64,000 nucleotides of DNA from Salinicoccus halodurans. GTDB lineage: Bacteria > Bacillota > Bacilli > Staphylococcales > Salinicoccaceae. The first letter of the stretch is position 1, and the number at the start of each line of letters is the position of its first letter. The position numbers and the translations under genes were made by a program. Below are positions 16,702 to 25,797 of this stretch, piece by piece. Location: positions 182,937 to 246,936 of the forward strand of contig NZ_FOTB01000001.1 of NCBI RefSeq assembly GCF_900114445.1. Direction: 5' to 3'. A model generated the notes under the pieces. The model made no database searches. It saw only the letters and a list, made by a program, of their open reading frames with translations, and was not told where the DNA came from.

Positions 16702-18705
16702 ATGGGCGTTTTTGACGTAGATTATAATAAAATACAAGAACGAACTGATTTTCCGTATGAAGTGGAAATCACACATCATACATGGATTGAAATGTCAGAT
16801 GGTACAAAGCTATCTGCCAAGATTTGGCAACCTAAAAATATTGATAGCGAAACAAAAGGTGCGGTGCTTGAGTATCTGCCGTATAGAAAAGATGAATTTA
16901 CAGCATTGAGAGATGAAATCCGTCATAAATATTTTGCCGGATGCGGCTATACTTCAATCCGGGTGGACATCAGAGGGACCGGTGATTCCGAAGGAATCAT
17001 TGAAGATGAATACCCGAAACAGGAGCAGAATGATGCGCTTGAGGTGATTTCCTGGATTGAAAAGCAAAAATGGTCCAACGGATCAGTGGCAATGATTGGT
17101 AAGTCATGGGGAGGGTTTAATGGCCTTCAGCTTGCTGCACTTCAGCCACATGCATTAAAAACGATTATTACTCTATGTTCAACAGATGATCGTTACGCGG
17201 ATGATGTACATTATAAAGGTGGTACAATGATGGCATCTGACATGCTTTGGTGGGCATCAACGATGTTTGCATATAATGCACGACCGCCCTTCCCAAGATT
17301 TGTAGGGGAAAGCTGGTATGACATGTGGATGACCAGAATGGAAGACACACCTCCATTCGTCGAGGAGTGGGTTTCTCATCAAACCAGAGATGACTATTGG
17401 AAACATGGCTCCATATGTGAAGACTACAGTGATATAAAAATACCTGTCCTTACCATGAGTGGATGGGCGGATGGTTATACGAATGCTCTATTTCGTTTAA
17501 TGGACAATCTGGATGTTCCTAAAAAAGGGATAGTTGGCCCTTGGGCACATGAGTTTCCGGATATGGCCATCCCGGGACCTCAAATGGGATATTTACAGGA
17601 AGTCACTGAGTGGCTGGATCAATGGATGAACGATGAAGGGAGCAAGGAGCACACAGATGAATTCCTTGTATACGTTCAGGATAGTGTTGAGCCTGAAACG
17701 ACTTATGAGTATAGAAAGGGGCGTTGGCTAAATCTTTATAACGAAGATGAAGAGCAAATAGATCTTTTCAAAGAGATTACCGGGGAAGTAAACTTGCTCA
17801 ACAGACAACAGCATGGTTTGTACTCTGGTGTCTACTGTCCATTCGGTCAGGAAGGTGATCTTCCGGATGATCAGACAATTGATAATGCATTAGCAACTTC
17901 ATTCATGCTTCCTGTACAAAAAGAGGCTATCAATATTGTTGGTCAACCTTTAGCAAAAATTAGAGTTAAAACTGATTCCAAAGAGGCAAATATCCATGTA
18001 AGGGTCACCGATGTGCATCCAACAGGTGAAAAGACTTTGGTTACTAAAGGACAGCTCAATTTAAACCATTATAAAAGTCATGAGTTTCCCGAAGATCTTC
18101 CACTAGATGAATATATTTATGTTGAGGTGCCACTTGATGTGATCGGTTACCAAATTCCAGAAGGACATAAGATTGAAGTATCCGTATCGCCGACATATTG
18201 GCCACAGATCTGGCCGGACAAGGAAGTCGTCAATTTGTCTGTAGATATGAGTGACTCTGAACTCATCATTCCACTGATCAATGATTTTGAAGAAATCCAT
18301 CTGAAACACGAGCAGGCAGAAACTGCATCACCTTTGGAGAAAATTATTCATCGGGATGGTTCGAGAACGCGTAACATCATTAAGCGTCTTACAACAAATG
18401 AATGGGTGCTGGATGACTTTTCAGATGAAGGATTGCGTACTTTGACTGATTTGAATATTACGTATGGTACTACAAATCACAATGTGTATACAATAAAAGA
18501 AAATGACCCGCTTTCTGCAAAAGTGGAATGTGATTGGACTGTAACCGTCAAAGACGATGATATTGATACTGAAATGGAAACGAAAAGTGTCATGTCCTGT
18601 GATGAAAACTATTATTATTTAACAAATGAACTTATCGCCTTTAACAATGGAGAAAAATGCTTCAGCAAAATATGGGAGAAAAAAGTTCCCAGATACTATA
18701 CATGA
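16702..18705 (+). CDS. CocE/NonD-type (X-Pro dipeptidyl-peptidase S15) hydrolase
   Basis: The 667-residue cytoplasmic enzyme has the CocE layout. An alpha/beta hydrolase core carries IRVDIRGTGDSEG, nucleophile Ser135 in GKSWGG, Asp257 in SGWADGY and His283 in GPWAHEF. A C-terminal jelly-roll domain spans about residues 370-560. The remaining C-terminus, about 560-667, is an extra conserved tail. CocE relatives cleave esters and amides. Tight coupling to a BCCT transporter suggests a substrate with a quaternary amine (for instance an acylated betaine, choline or carnitine), which is inference. Confidence 0.83.
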   Translation: MGVFDVDYNKIQERTDFPYEVEITHHTWIEMSDGTKLSAKIWQPKNIDSETKGAVLEYLPYRKDEFTALRDEIRHKYFAGCGYTSIRVDIRGTGDSEGIIEDEYPKQEQNDALEVISWIEKQKWSNGSVAMIGKSWGGFNGLQLAALQPHALKTIITLCSTDDRYADDVHYKGGTMMASDMLWWASTMFAYNARPPFPRFVGESWYDMWMTRMEDTPPFVEEWVSHQTRDDYWKHGSICEDYSDIKIPVLTMSGWADGYTNALFRLMDNLDVPKKGIVGPWAHEFPDMAIPGPQMGYLQEVTEWLDQWMNDEGSKEHTDEFLVYVQDSVEPETTYEYRKGRWLNLYNEDEEQIDLFKEITGEVNLLNRQQHGLYSGVYCPFGQEGDLPDDQTIDNALATSFMLPVQKEAINIVGQPLAKIRVKTDSKEANIHVRVTDVHPTGEKTLVTKGQLNLNHYKSHEFPEDLPLDEYIYVEVPLDVIGYQIPEGHKIEVSVSPTYWPQIWPDKEVVNLSVDMSDSELIIPLINDFEEIHLKHEQAETASPLEKIIHRDGSRTRNIIKRLTTNEWVLDDFSDEGLRTLTDLNITYGTTNHNVYTIKENDPLSAKVECDWTVTVKDDDIDTEMETKSVMSCDENYYYLTNELIAFNNGEKCFSKIWEKKVPRYYT

Positions 18706-18715
18706 TGCATTTGAA

Positions 18716-18756
18716 AATATGCCTGTGATATTTATTATCATAGGCATATTTTTTAT
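18716..18756 (+). terminator. Terminator of the BCCT-hydrolase operon
   Basis: AATATGCCTGTGATA pairs with TATCATAGGCATATT (18736-18750), followed by TTTTT. Confidence 0.85.
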
Positions 18757-18893
18757 CAGCCGATGAGCCGACTGCCAGCATAATCATTCTTCATAAGTTT
18801 TTTGAAAGTCAAATGTGAGCGGTGTAGTTTTTCTTATCAATAAACGATGATATAATAAGATTAACTTATGATATAGGAAAGAGATGAATTTTA

Positions 18894-19817
18894 TTGAGCT
18901 ATATCAGTCTCGTATTTATTGATGTCATCGTGCCGATTCTGATTTTGCTCGGCATTGGGGTGCTGCTCCAGAAGAAATTTCAGTTCAGGCTCAGGCCGAT
19001 TGCCAATCTGGTGACATACTGTTTTATGCCGGCAGCGGTATTTATAAATATATACCACGCTGAGATTGATGTTTCCCTGCTTGCACAGCTGTTCATATAT
19101 CTGGCATTGTTTATCACAATCATGATCATTATCGGAAACATTTTCGCGAAATTATTGAAGCTGGAAAGAGGAGAAGAAACTGCAATCAAGAACAGCATCT
19201 CCCTCATGAACTCGGGTAACTACGGTCTTCCGGTCAGCCAGCTGGTCTTCAGCGCACACCCGCTCGGTGTTTCCGTGCAGGTTATTGTACTGGTCGTGCA
19301 GAATCTGCTGACCTATACGTATGGATTGTACAATCTGATTTCTGCTTCGAAATCCTTTATAGAACTCCTGCGCGAATTGATGAAACTGCCAATCATCTAT
19401 GCACTCGTGCTGGCAGCACTTCTTAAAATATTCGATCTGCCCATCCCGAATTTCGCACTGGTGCCGATCGAACAGCTCGCAGGCGGATTTGCCGCTCTCG
19501 CCCTGATACTTCTCGGCATGCAGCTGGAGAGCATCCAGATCAGAACGTTCCATAGAGTCATCGGATGGTCCCTCCTCGGCAGACTGGTTTTAGGACCGGC
19601 AGTTGCGTTCGGTCTCATCTACATGCTTGGTATGGACGGCGTCATCGCACAGTCACTGCTCATCGCAAGTGCCTTCCCGACTTCAAGGAATACGGCCACC
19701 CTTGCGCTTGAATATGATGTTGAGCCGGAACTTCATGCACAAGTCGTCCTTTATTCGACACTGCTTAGCAGTATAACGGTCACATTCGTCATTTATCTGG
19801 CAATGCAACTGTTCTGA
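18894..19817 (+). CDS. AEC family transporter
   Basis: The 307-residue membrane protein has about ten hydrophobic segments in the 5+5 auxin efflux carrier fold. Typical features are LMNSGNYGLPVSQLVF in the first half and SAFPTSRNTATLALEY in the second. AEC members export or import malate, malonate and other organic acids. TTG 18894 is used as start with AGGAAAG upstream; no ATG gives a full first helix. It is a single-gene unit ended by a hairpin. Confidence 0.82.
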   Translation: MSYISLVFIDVIVPILILLGIGVLLQKKFQFRLRPIANLVTYCFMPAAVFINIYHAEIDVSLLAQLFIYLALFITIMIIIGNIFAKLLKLERGEETAIKNSISLMNSGNYGLPVSQLVFSAHPLGVSVQVIVLVVQNLLTYTYGLYNLISASKSFIELLRELMKLPIIYALVLAALLKIFDLPIPNFALVPIEQLAGGFAALALILLGMQLESIQIRTFHRVIGWSLLGRLVLGPAVAFGLIYMLGMDGVIAQSLLIASAFPTSRNTATLALEYDVEPELHAQVVLYSTLLSSITVTFVIYLAMQLF

Positions 19818-19829
19818 TATGAGTATCAG

Positions 19830-19855
19830 CCACTTCAATTTCGAAGTGGTTTTTA
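19830..19855 (+). terminator. Terminator of AEC gene
   Basis: CCACTTC and GAAGTGG form a stem around AATTTC, followed by TTTTTATTTTA. Confidence 0.8.
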
Positions 19856-19983
19856 TTTTATTCAAATTTTATATATTTTCGATTGCTAAAAGGTAATATG
19901 ATGAAGTAATATACTCTTAAGTTTTTGAATAAAGGGATTCAAAACGAAAAAAATTTGAATTTATGAATAAAGGGGTACCGCGG

Positions 19984-20415
19984 ATGAAAGACGTTGTAAA
20001 GTATCAGCCGAAACCTAAAGGGAATTATACACTCGCGACACGATTTGAAAACATCATCTATACAGCAGGCATGACGCCTACGGTGGATGGTGTATTGATA
20101 AAAAGAGGAAAACTGATGGCAAGCCATTCGGAAGATACGTACCGGCAGATCGTGCAACAGGCGACATGCAACGCTCTGACAGCAGCAGAAAATGCACTGC
20201 AGTACGGGGAGGAAATTTCACAGGTGATCAACATGACAATCTATATCAACGCAGAAGAGAGGCTCAACGGACATGCCCGCCTCGCTGATTTTGCTTCAGC
20301 TTACCTGTCAGAAGAGCTGGGTGAAAGAGGAATCGGCAGCAGGACAACAGTAGGAGTGAGCTCACTTCCGGGAGATGCGCCTGTAGAAGTGCAGTTGGTT
20401 GTCGGTGTGAAATAA
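19984..20415 (+). CDS. RidA family protein
   Basis: The 143-residue protein has the YjgF/RidA fold: NIIYTAGMTPTVDG, QATCNALTAAENAL, VINMTIYINAEE, and the closing GSRTTVGVSSLPGDAPVEVQ. Classical RidA deaminates reactive 2-aminoacrylate; this version has the conserved arginine in GSRTTVG but belongs to a divergent Rid subgroup, so activity is uncertain. ATG 19984 follows AAAGGGG; the upstream in-frame ATG at 19963 precedes that site. Confidence 0.82.
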   Translation: MKDVVKYQPKPKGNYTLATRFENIIYTAGMTPTVDGVLIKRGKLMASHSEDTYRQIVQQATCNALTAAENALQYGEEISQVINMTIYINAEERLNGHARLADFASAYLSEELGERGIGSRTTVGVSSLPGDAPVEVQLVVGVK

Positions 20416-20420
20416 CATAG

Positions 20421-20460
20421 AAAACGGATGAACAATTTGAGATGTCCATCCGTTTTATTT
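20421..20460. terminator. Bidirectional terminator
   Basis: AAAACGGATG and CATCCGTTTT (20447-20456) form a 10-bp stem between converging genes; it overlaps the stop of the EamA pseudogene. Confidence 0.85.
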
Positions 20461-21381
20461 TTCATAAATTTCCTTACTCTGTTTCTGTCTCTTCCTATAT
20501 AGAGACAGGGTCACACCGGCGATAATCAAAACTGCACCTATGATTTCAGTAACTCTTACCGTGCTCCCCAAAACCATCGCCGCTCCAACCATTGCGACAA
20601 AGGGTTCCATGTTCATAAGCAGCGATGCATTCGCTGCTCCGACTTTCGGCATCTCCCTGTTCCAGATCATATTGCTCAGTCCATGGACGATGATTCCACT
20701 GATGATCAACAAAAGCCACATCAGCAGACCGGCTTCAGCCACTCGCACGTAATCCGCAGCAGGCAGGAATGGAACCAGAACAATCAATCCAAAAGTGTTG
20801 GATAATAAAGTGATCTGAATCGCATTGATATATTTGGACATCCACTGTATCAGCACCATGAAAATCGCAAAAGTCAGCATTGTCAGTATGATTACAGACT
20901 CACCGGTGCCAAAAACGATTGCACTGCCGTCAAATGTACTTAACAGCACACCGAAGAGGGCGAGCAGTGCTCCCATCCAGAACTTCAGACCACGCCGCTC
21001 ACTGAATACAAATACAGTGAGAATCGCCGTCATAATCGGTGCAAGACCCAGAATAAGCGCTGAAGTAACCAGGTTTGCCGTTACCAGGCCAAGGAAGAAA
21101 GTATACTGATTCGCAGCAATACCGATGATTCCGGAAAGTATGATGACCAGTCAGACCTTAAGAGGCACTTTCGGCATCGTGAAGTATCTCGAAGCAAAAA
21201 TCCAGAGGAACAGATTGATAGCAATCAGCCGGATGATTGTGATGCTGTAGGGGTCGAAGTAATCGACAAGGATCTTTCCAATGATGAAGTTGCTGCCCCA
21301 GATGATGACACAAAGCAGAAGAATGGGGTAAGTCAGCCATTTCATGACATGTGGAGGCAAAGTAAATTGAAATCTGTTCAA
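20455..21381 (-). pseudogene. EamA/DMT transporter with a premature in-frame TGA
   Basis: Both halves of a ten-helix EamA drug/metabolite transporter lie in the same frame. The first 76 codons (LLLCVIIWGSNFIIGKILV ...) end at a TGA at 21151-21153. The frame then continues without gap (LVIILSGIIGIAANQYTFFL, ALILGLAPIMTAILTVF) to the natural stop at 20455. No indel is needed, so one nucleotide change restores 308 codons. A single substitution or a sequencing error explains the break. The substrate is unknown. Confidence 0.8.
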
Positions 21382-21531
21382 ATGATAATTAATCCACCTT
21401 TTAATTTAAGATTAATGTATCTATGATGCGATTTTTCTTTATCAGACATCAATTTTAACACTCTGGAGGACAAAATTAAGTTCCGGTTTCTAAGTACAAA
21501 CTTATAACCTGGGCCTTTCCGATATGATATT

Positions 21532-22860
21532 TTAAAACTTCTCATTCCCAACTGAATCTTTTATCGACTGAGAATGGTTGCTGTCACTTTTACTGTACGA
21601 TATTCTATCATTCAATGCGCCGTTCCCGACAAGCCGCAGCATGGTTTTATACAACAGCTCTGTTCCTGTTGCAATGTCTTCATCTGTTGAATACTCTTTC
21701 GGATTATGACTGATGCCGTCTTTACACCTGACGAATATCATTCCCATATCGCATGCATCTGCCATATGGCTGGCATCATGGAATGCACCGCTCATCAAAA
21801 CGGGCGGAGCGAGGCTCATGGAATCACTTTCCTCTTGCATGATGGTCATGATTTTTTTGCTCGAGTCTTTGGGAGATGTCCCGCCATCATCTGTTATTTC
21901 AAAATTCAACCAGTGCTTTTCTGCTGCTTTTTCTACAGTGTCTCTTAATTGCTGTTCATAATCATTGCGCCGATCCAAGTCTATATCCCGCAGATCGACG
22001 GTGAATTCAGCTCTTTCTGGAATGATGGACCGTCCGCCTGGGAAGACTTTTAAATCGCCTATTGTTCCTACGGTTGGTGCATCCGGCTCTGACTGAACAA
22101 TTGTATTGAATGCGGTGATGATTTCCGCAGCGCCGGTCAATGCATCCTGCCTCATTTTCATCGGGACGGTTCCGGCGTGTCCCGCAAATCCTTCTAATTT
22201 TACAGTCAGCCATCGTGGACCTGCAATGCCGCTGACGATGCCGATGGGCTGGTTTTGTTCCTGGAGCTTCGGTCCCTGTTCAATGTGCATTTCTATATAG
22301 GAGGAGATTTGCTCCTCATCGTATTCGGATTCATGCAGTTTATCCGGATCGGCTCCGAATTCAATCAAAGCCTCTCTCCTTGTCACGCCATCCTCGTCAG
22401 CTCTTTCAAGTTCACCGGATTCCAGCTGGCCGAGTATGCCTCTGGATCCGAACAGACCAACGCCGAAGCGGTGTCCTTCTTCATCACAAAATGAAATGAT
22501 TTCTACCGGAGAGTCCGGCACAATATCTTTTTCCATCATCGTCTGGACCGCTTCAAGTGCGCCCAATACACCGATTGTTCCATCATATCTGCCCCCGTAG
22601 GGCTGTGAATCTATATGGGAACCCAGCATGACCGCTGGGGCATCCGGATTTTTCCCTTCCAGCCGTCCAATCAGATTTCCGAAATTGTCGAAGCGTGTCT
22701 TCAGCCCCGCTTCGTCCATCCATTTTCTGACCAGTTCCAAACCTTCCTTGTATTCTTTTGAGAGAGCGAGCCTGCATACGCCCGTCTCACCGATCTTGCC
22801 GATTTCTGCAAGTTCCGATAATCTTACGGAGAGTCTGTCTTTATTGATAGTGAAGTCCAT
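21532..22860 (-). CDS. M20 family Zn-dependent amidohydrolase (N-carbamoyl amino acid / allantoate type)
   Basis: The 442-residue enzyme belongs to the hydantoinase/carbamoylase branch of M20. Binuclear metal motifs are GSHIDSQPYGGRYDG (His82, Asp93), CDEEGHRF, and the late GISHNPKE. IEMHIEQGP and SGAFHDASHM are diagnostic of the carbamoylase/allantoate amidohydrolase branch. Residues about 415-442 form a hydrophilic tail. It is the last gene of a four-gene operon with a DUF5058 membrane pair and a second M20 enzyme; its ATG lies one base after the previous stop. The substrate is probably an N-carbamoyl or ureido compound. Confidence 0.85.
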   Translation of the reverse strand: MDFTINKDRLSVRLSELAEIGKIGETGVCRLALSKEYKEGLELVRKWMDEAGLKTRFDNFGNLIGRLEGKNPDAPAVMLGSHIDSQPYGGRYDGTIGVLGALEAVQTMMEKDIVPDSPVEIISFCDEEGHRFGVGLFGSRGILGQLESGELERADEDGVTRREALIEFGADPDKLHESEYDEEQISSYIEMHIEQGPKLQEQNQPIGIVSGIAGPRWLTVKLEGFAGHAGTVPMKMRQDALTGAAEIITAFNTIVQSEPDAPTVGTIGDLKVFPGGRSIIPERAEFTVDLRDIDLDRRNDYEQQLRDTVEKAAEKHWLNFEITDDGGTSPKDSSKKIMTIMQEESDSMSLAPPVLMSGAFHDASHMADACDMGMIFVRCKDGISHNPKEYSTDEDIATGTELLYKTMLRLVGNGALNDRISYSKSDSNHSQSIKDSVGNEKF

Positions 22861-22861
22861 A

Positions 22862-23572
22862 TTAAATATTTCCTTTCTTTTTTTCCATGAAAAGTATGGC
22901 TGTGATTGTCAGTGCGACGCAAAGTGCAATTTTTATCAGTGAAAAAATAGGGGAGAATAAAATGATCATCCCGATGACGAGTGCAATGACACCGTATTGC
23001 GGCGTCTTATAGGCGAATTGCCCAAGGACCGCCCCGAATATGGATGGCAGTACAAAGTTGAAGGCACCTTCTATATACGGCGGAATCAATGTAATGAGAT
23101 AAGTGCCGCCAATTACCATTACGACGAGGACGGCGATGTTGGTTAAAGACGCAACCGCAATCCCAAAAACCCCTGCAACTTCTGCCTTTGTTGATCCGGG
23201 TTCAGCATTGACTGCTTTTTGTGCAGCGGATGAACAAGGCAGACACATATTTGCGATATTTCCCGTCAGGAAGGCAAGATACGTTCCGGCAACACCCAGT
23301 GTCGGATAGTAGGTGATGGGCTCGAGGACCCACATGATCCCGATGAATGAAGCATAACCAACAAGACCAGCAGCAATGACACCCCAGCCCGGATGGGCAT
23401 CAAGGATGAATGACATATAGAGCGGCGGGGCGAAACACATGATGATCAATACCAGGAGTGTGAACCTGCCCCAGAAGTGTGAGCGCTTATAGAAGATATC
23501 GATTGTATTCTTTTCTGCGGCCTCTGTTTGAGGTGCAGTCATTTCGACAGTGTTATCAGTCGTATAACTCAT
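22862..23572 (-). CDS. Polytopic membrane protein, partner of DUF5058
   Basis: The 236-residue protein has a soluble N-terminus of about 32 residues and then about six to seven hydrophobic segments. A notable stretch is FLTGNIANMCLPCSSAAQ, with two cysteines, followed by EPGSTKAEVAGVFGIA. I recognise the layout as the partner that accompanies DUF5058 genes, but no function is established. It sits between DUF5058 and an M20 enzyme with short spacers, suggesting a two-component permease for the amidohydrolase substrate. Confidence in coding is high, in role low. Confidence 0.7.
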   Translation of the reverse strand: MSYTTDNTVEMTAPQTEAAEKNTIDIFYKRSHFWGRFTLLVLIIMCFAPPLYMSFILDAHPGWGVIAAGLVGYASFIGIMWVLEPITYYPTLGVAGTYLAFLTGNIANMCLPCSSAAQKAVNAEPGSTKAEVAGVFGIAVASLTNIAVLVVMVIGGTYLITLIPPYIEGAFNFVLPSIFGAVLGQFAYKTPQYGVIALVIGMIILFSPIFSLIKIALCVALTITAILFMEKKKGNI

Positions 23573-23599
23573 TGTAAAATCCCCCTTCTATTGTTCCGT

Positions 23600-24310
23600 T
23601 TAAATAATGAATGTTGAAATATAGCCTGTTGCCATGCCGATGACCAGTGCGAAACCGAGCGCCCATTCTTTCAACCAGCTGATATTTCTTTTATCGGCGA
23701 GCATCATCATAGAAATCATTGAGACAAGCGCCAGTATGCCGGCAATCGTATGATTAAAACTTGTTACCATCTGCTCGCTTGCCAGATAGGCAAAGGCGCC
23801 GAGCATTGCAGCCAGTGCGACATTTGCCATGATCTTTGGATTGCTCTTCTGTATTTTCTCCTGGGTCTTCCCCATGGATTTTGTAAACAGCATGACGAAC
23901 AGCAGCCATCCCGTGCCACCGAGGAACATGGTCCATACAATGGCGCTCAATGCTTCAACTGGGAAATCCGAAGCACCGAGTTCCGTACCAAAAGAGGATG
24001 CGCCAATCGCAGCGGCACTGGATTCAGTGGCTGCGGAACCGATGATGCCAATACGCATCAGAGTGATCGGCGAACCGATTAATGCAATAAGAGAGACGAG
24101 CACGATGACGATGCCGAATGACGGGCCGATTGAACTGATGAACCCGGCACGGATTGCCGTGGTCACTTCCTTATCGGACAGACCCGCATCCGGTGCCGAC
24201 TTTTTGGCAATCCATAAAAATATCAAGGCCTGAAAGACGACGATTCCAACAATGATTGAAGCGAAAATCCAAAACGGTGCACTGTTTGCGATTTGCAGTA
24301 TATGTCTCAT
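23600..24310 (-). CDS. DUF5058 family membrane protein
   Basis: The 236-residue protein has about six membrane helices. The family-like core is AIRAGFISSIGPSFGIVIVL, followed by GSPITLMRIGIIGSAATESS. DUF5058 proteins are uncharacterised and usually neighbour peptidases or amidohydrolases. Here the M20D amidohydrolase precedes it by 34 bases and the second membrane protein follows by 27, consistent with an uptake system. Confidence 0.75.
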   Translation of the reverse strand: MRHILQIANSAPFWIFASIIVGIVVFQALIFLWIAKKSAPDAGLSDKEVTTAIRAGFISSIGPSFGIVIVLVSLIALIGSPITLMRIGIIGSAATESSAAAIGASSFGTELGASDFPVEALSAIVWTMFLGGTGWLLFVMLFTKSMGKTQEKIQKSNPKIMANVALAAMLGAFAYLASEQMVTSFNHTIAGILALVSMISMMMLADKRNISWLKEWALGFALVIGMATGYISTFII

Positions 24311-24344
24311 ATGAATGTCTCCTTTTCCATTTGCTTTTTTAAAA

Positions 24345-25535
24345 TCAGTCTGTATTTTCAGGATTACTCATGTAATCAAAGACAGTCGCTATAAACAATT
24401 TTCCGATATACAGCATCGATTCCTCATGGACATCAAACTTTGGATGGTGATGAGGATAGACGGCTTCATCATCGGGCATTGCACCGCCGACCCACGCGAA
24501 CGATCCGGGCTTCTCCCTGACGTAGTAGGCGAAATCCTCCATCCCCATCATCGGCGGGATTTCTGAAACATTTTCTTTGCCGTATATCGATTCAGCAACT
24601 CTTCTGAAACGTCTTGTTTCTCCGGGGTCATTCACTACTGACGGGTAGCCTCTGACATATTCCACTTCGGCTGTGGCACCAAAGCCTTCGCATGTGGATT
24701 CGGCAATCGATTTTATCGCGGCTTCCACAGAATCCCTGACCTCCGGTTCAAACGTTCTGACTGTTCCCCTGAGGTTTGCCGTATCGGGAATGACGTTGAA
24801 ACTGTCTCCGCCATTGAACGAAGCGACGGTCACAACGGCAGATTTCAAAGGATCAGTGTGCCTGCTCACAATCTGCTGCAGAGAAGCCATCAGCTGTCCG
24901 CCGATTGCAAGCGGGTCTGTGGCCAGATGGGGGTTGGCGGCATGTCCGCCTTTGCCGTGGATCGTGATTTCAAAAGTGTCTCCGTTAGCCATGACAGGGC
25001 CTTCCCTGTAGCCGACAGACCCAAGGGGCTCAGTTGAGCTGACATGCGCGCCGAACACAGCATCCACACCGTCGAGGCATCCGTCTTCGACCATGAATCT
25101 AGCACCGCCCGGAATGACTTCTTCTGCAAACTGGTGAATAAATACGACTGTTCCGGGAAGGTCTTCCTTATGTTCGCTTAAAACTTTCGCCACATGCAGA
25201 AGACCGGCAGTATGAACGTCATGACCACAGGCATGCATGACACCGTCGACTTTGGATTTATAAGGTGCATCCTTTTCATCCTGGATGGGCAGAGCATCAA
25301 AGTCCGCCCTTAATGCAACAGTCTTTCCCGGTTTTCCCCCAACCAATTTACCTGTAACGCCGCGTCCGCCGACTTCTGTCTTTACTTCCAGACCAAGTTC
25401 ATCCAAAAATGCTGCAACTTTCCTGGGTGTTTCCACTTCATGGTGGGAAAGTTCCGGATTCATATGTAAATCTCTTCTGAATGCAACCATGTCGGGGTAG
25501 AGTGCTTCCAGTCTCTTAAATAGTGTTTCCTGCAA
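24345..25535 (-). CDS. M20D amidohydrolase (HipO/YxeP type)
   Basis: The 396-residue enzyme has the M20D motifs FRRDLHMNPELSHHE, LRADFDALPI, HACGHDVHTAG with Cys103 and His105, HQFAEEVIPGGA with the catalytic glutamates, and a late MGMEDFAYY. Family members cleave N-acyl, N-acetyl or indole-acetyl amino acids. It is the first gene of a four-gene operon and lacks a signal peptide, so it acts in the cytoplasm after import. Confidence 0.87.
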   Translation of the reverse strand: MQETLFKRLEALYPDMVAFRRDLHMNPELSHHEVETPRKVAAFLDELGLEVKTEVGGRGVTGKLVGGKPGKTVALRADFDALPIQDEKDAPYKSKVDGVMHACGHDVHTAGLLHVAKVLSEHKEDLPGTVVFIHQFAEEVIPGGARFMVEDGCLDGVDAVFGAHVSSTEPLGSVGYREGPVMANGDTFEITIHGKGGHAANPHLATDPLAIGGQLMASLQQIVSRHTDPLKSAVVTVASFNGGDSFNVIPDTANLRGTVRTFEPEVRDSVEAAIKSIAESTCEGFGATAEVEYVRGYPSVVNDPGETRRFRRVAESIYGKENVSEIPPMMGMEDFAYYVREKPGSFAWVGGAMPDDEAVYPHHHPKFDVHEESMLYIGKLFIATVFDYMSNPENTD

Positions 25536-25797
25536 ATCACATCAGCTCCTGATTCATATTAATTAATCATATAATTCAGAATATTTATTAAGCCGGGGTA
25601 AGTCAAGGAATAAGATGATGGGAGATTTTGAAAAGGTGAAGTTTCGCCGACGTGCATTGCTCGATAATTATTCAAAATAAGGTATTATATTTAAAGTATC
25701 AGGGTGTTTATTATATAATTCATTTATCAGATATTTCTTTCTATTCATTTTTGAAATGACGGTACTTTAACATAAAATTCACAAAGGGGAGCTGGAC

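Noticed and set aside
16702-18705. Cocaine esterase or antibiotic acylase assignment for the CocE-type gene
   Set aside because: Only the fold and triad are visible; the substrate cannot be read from the sequence.
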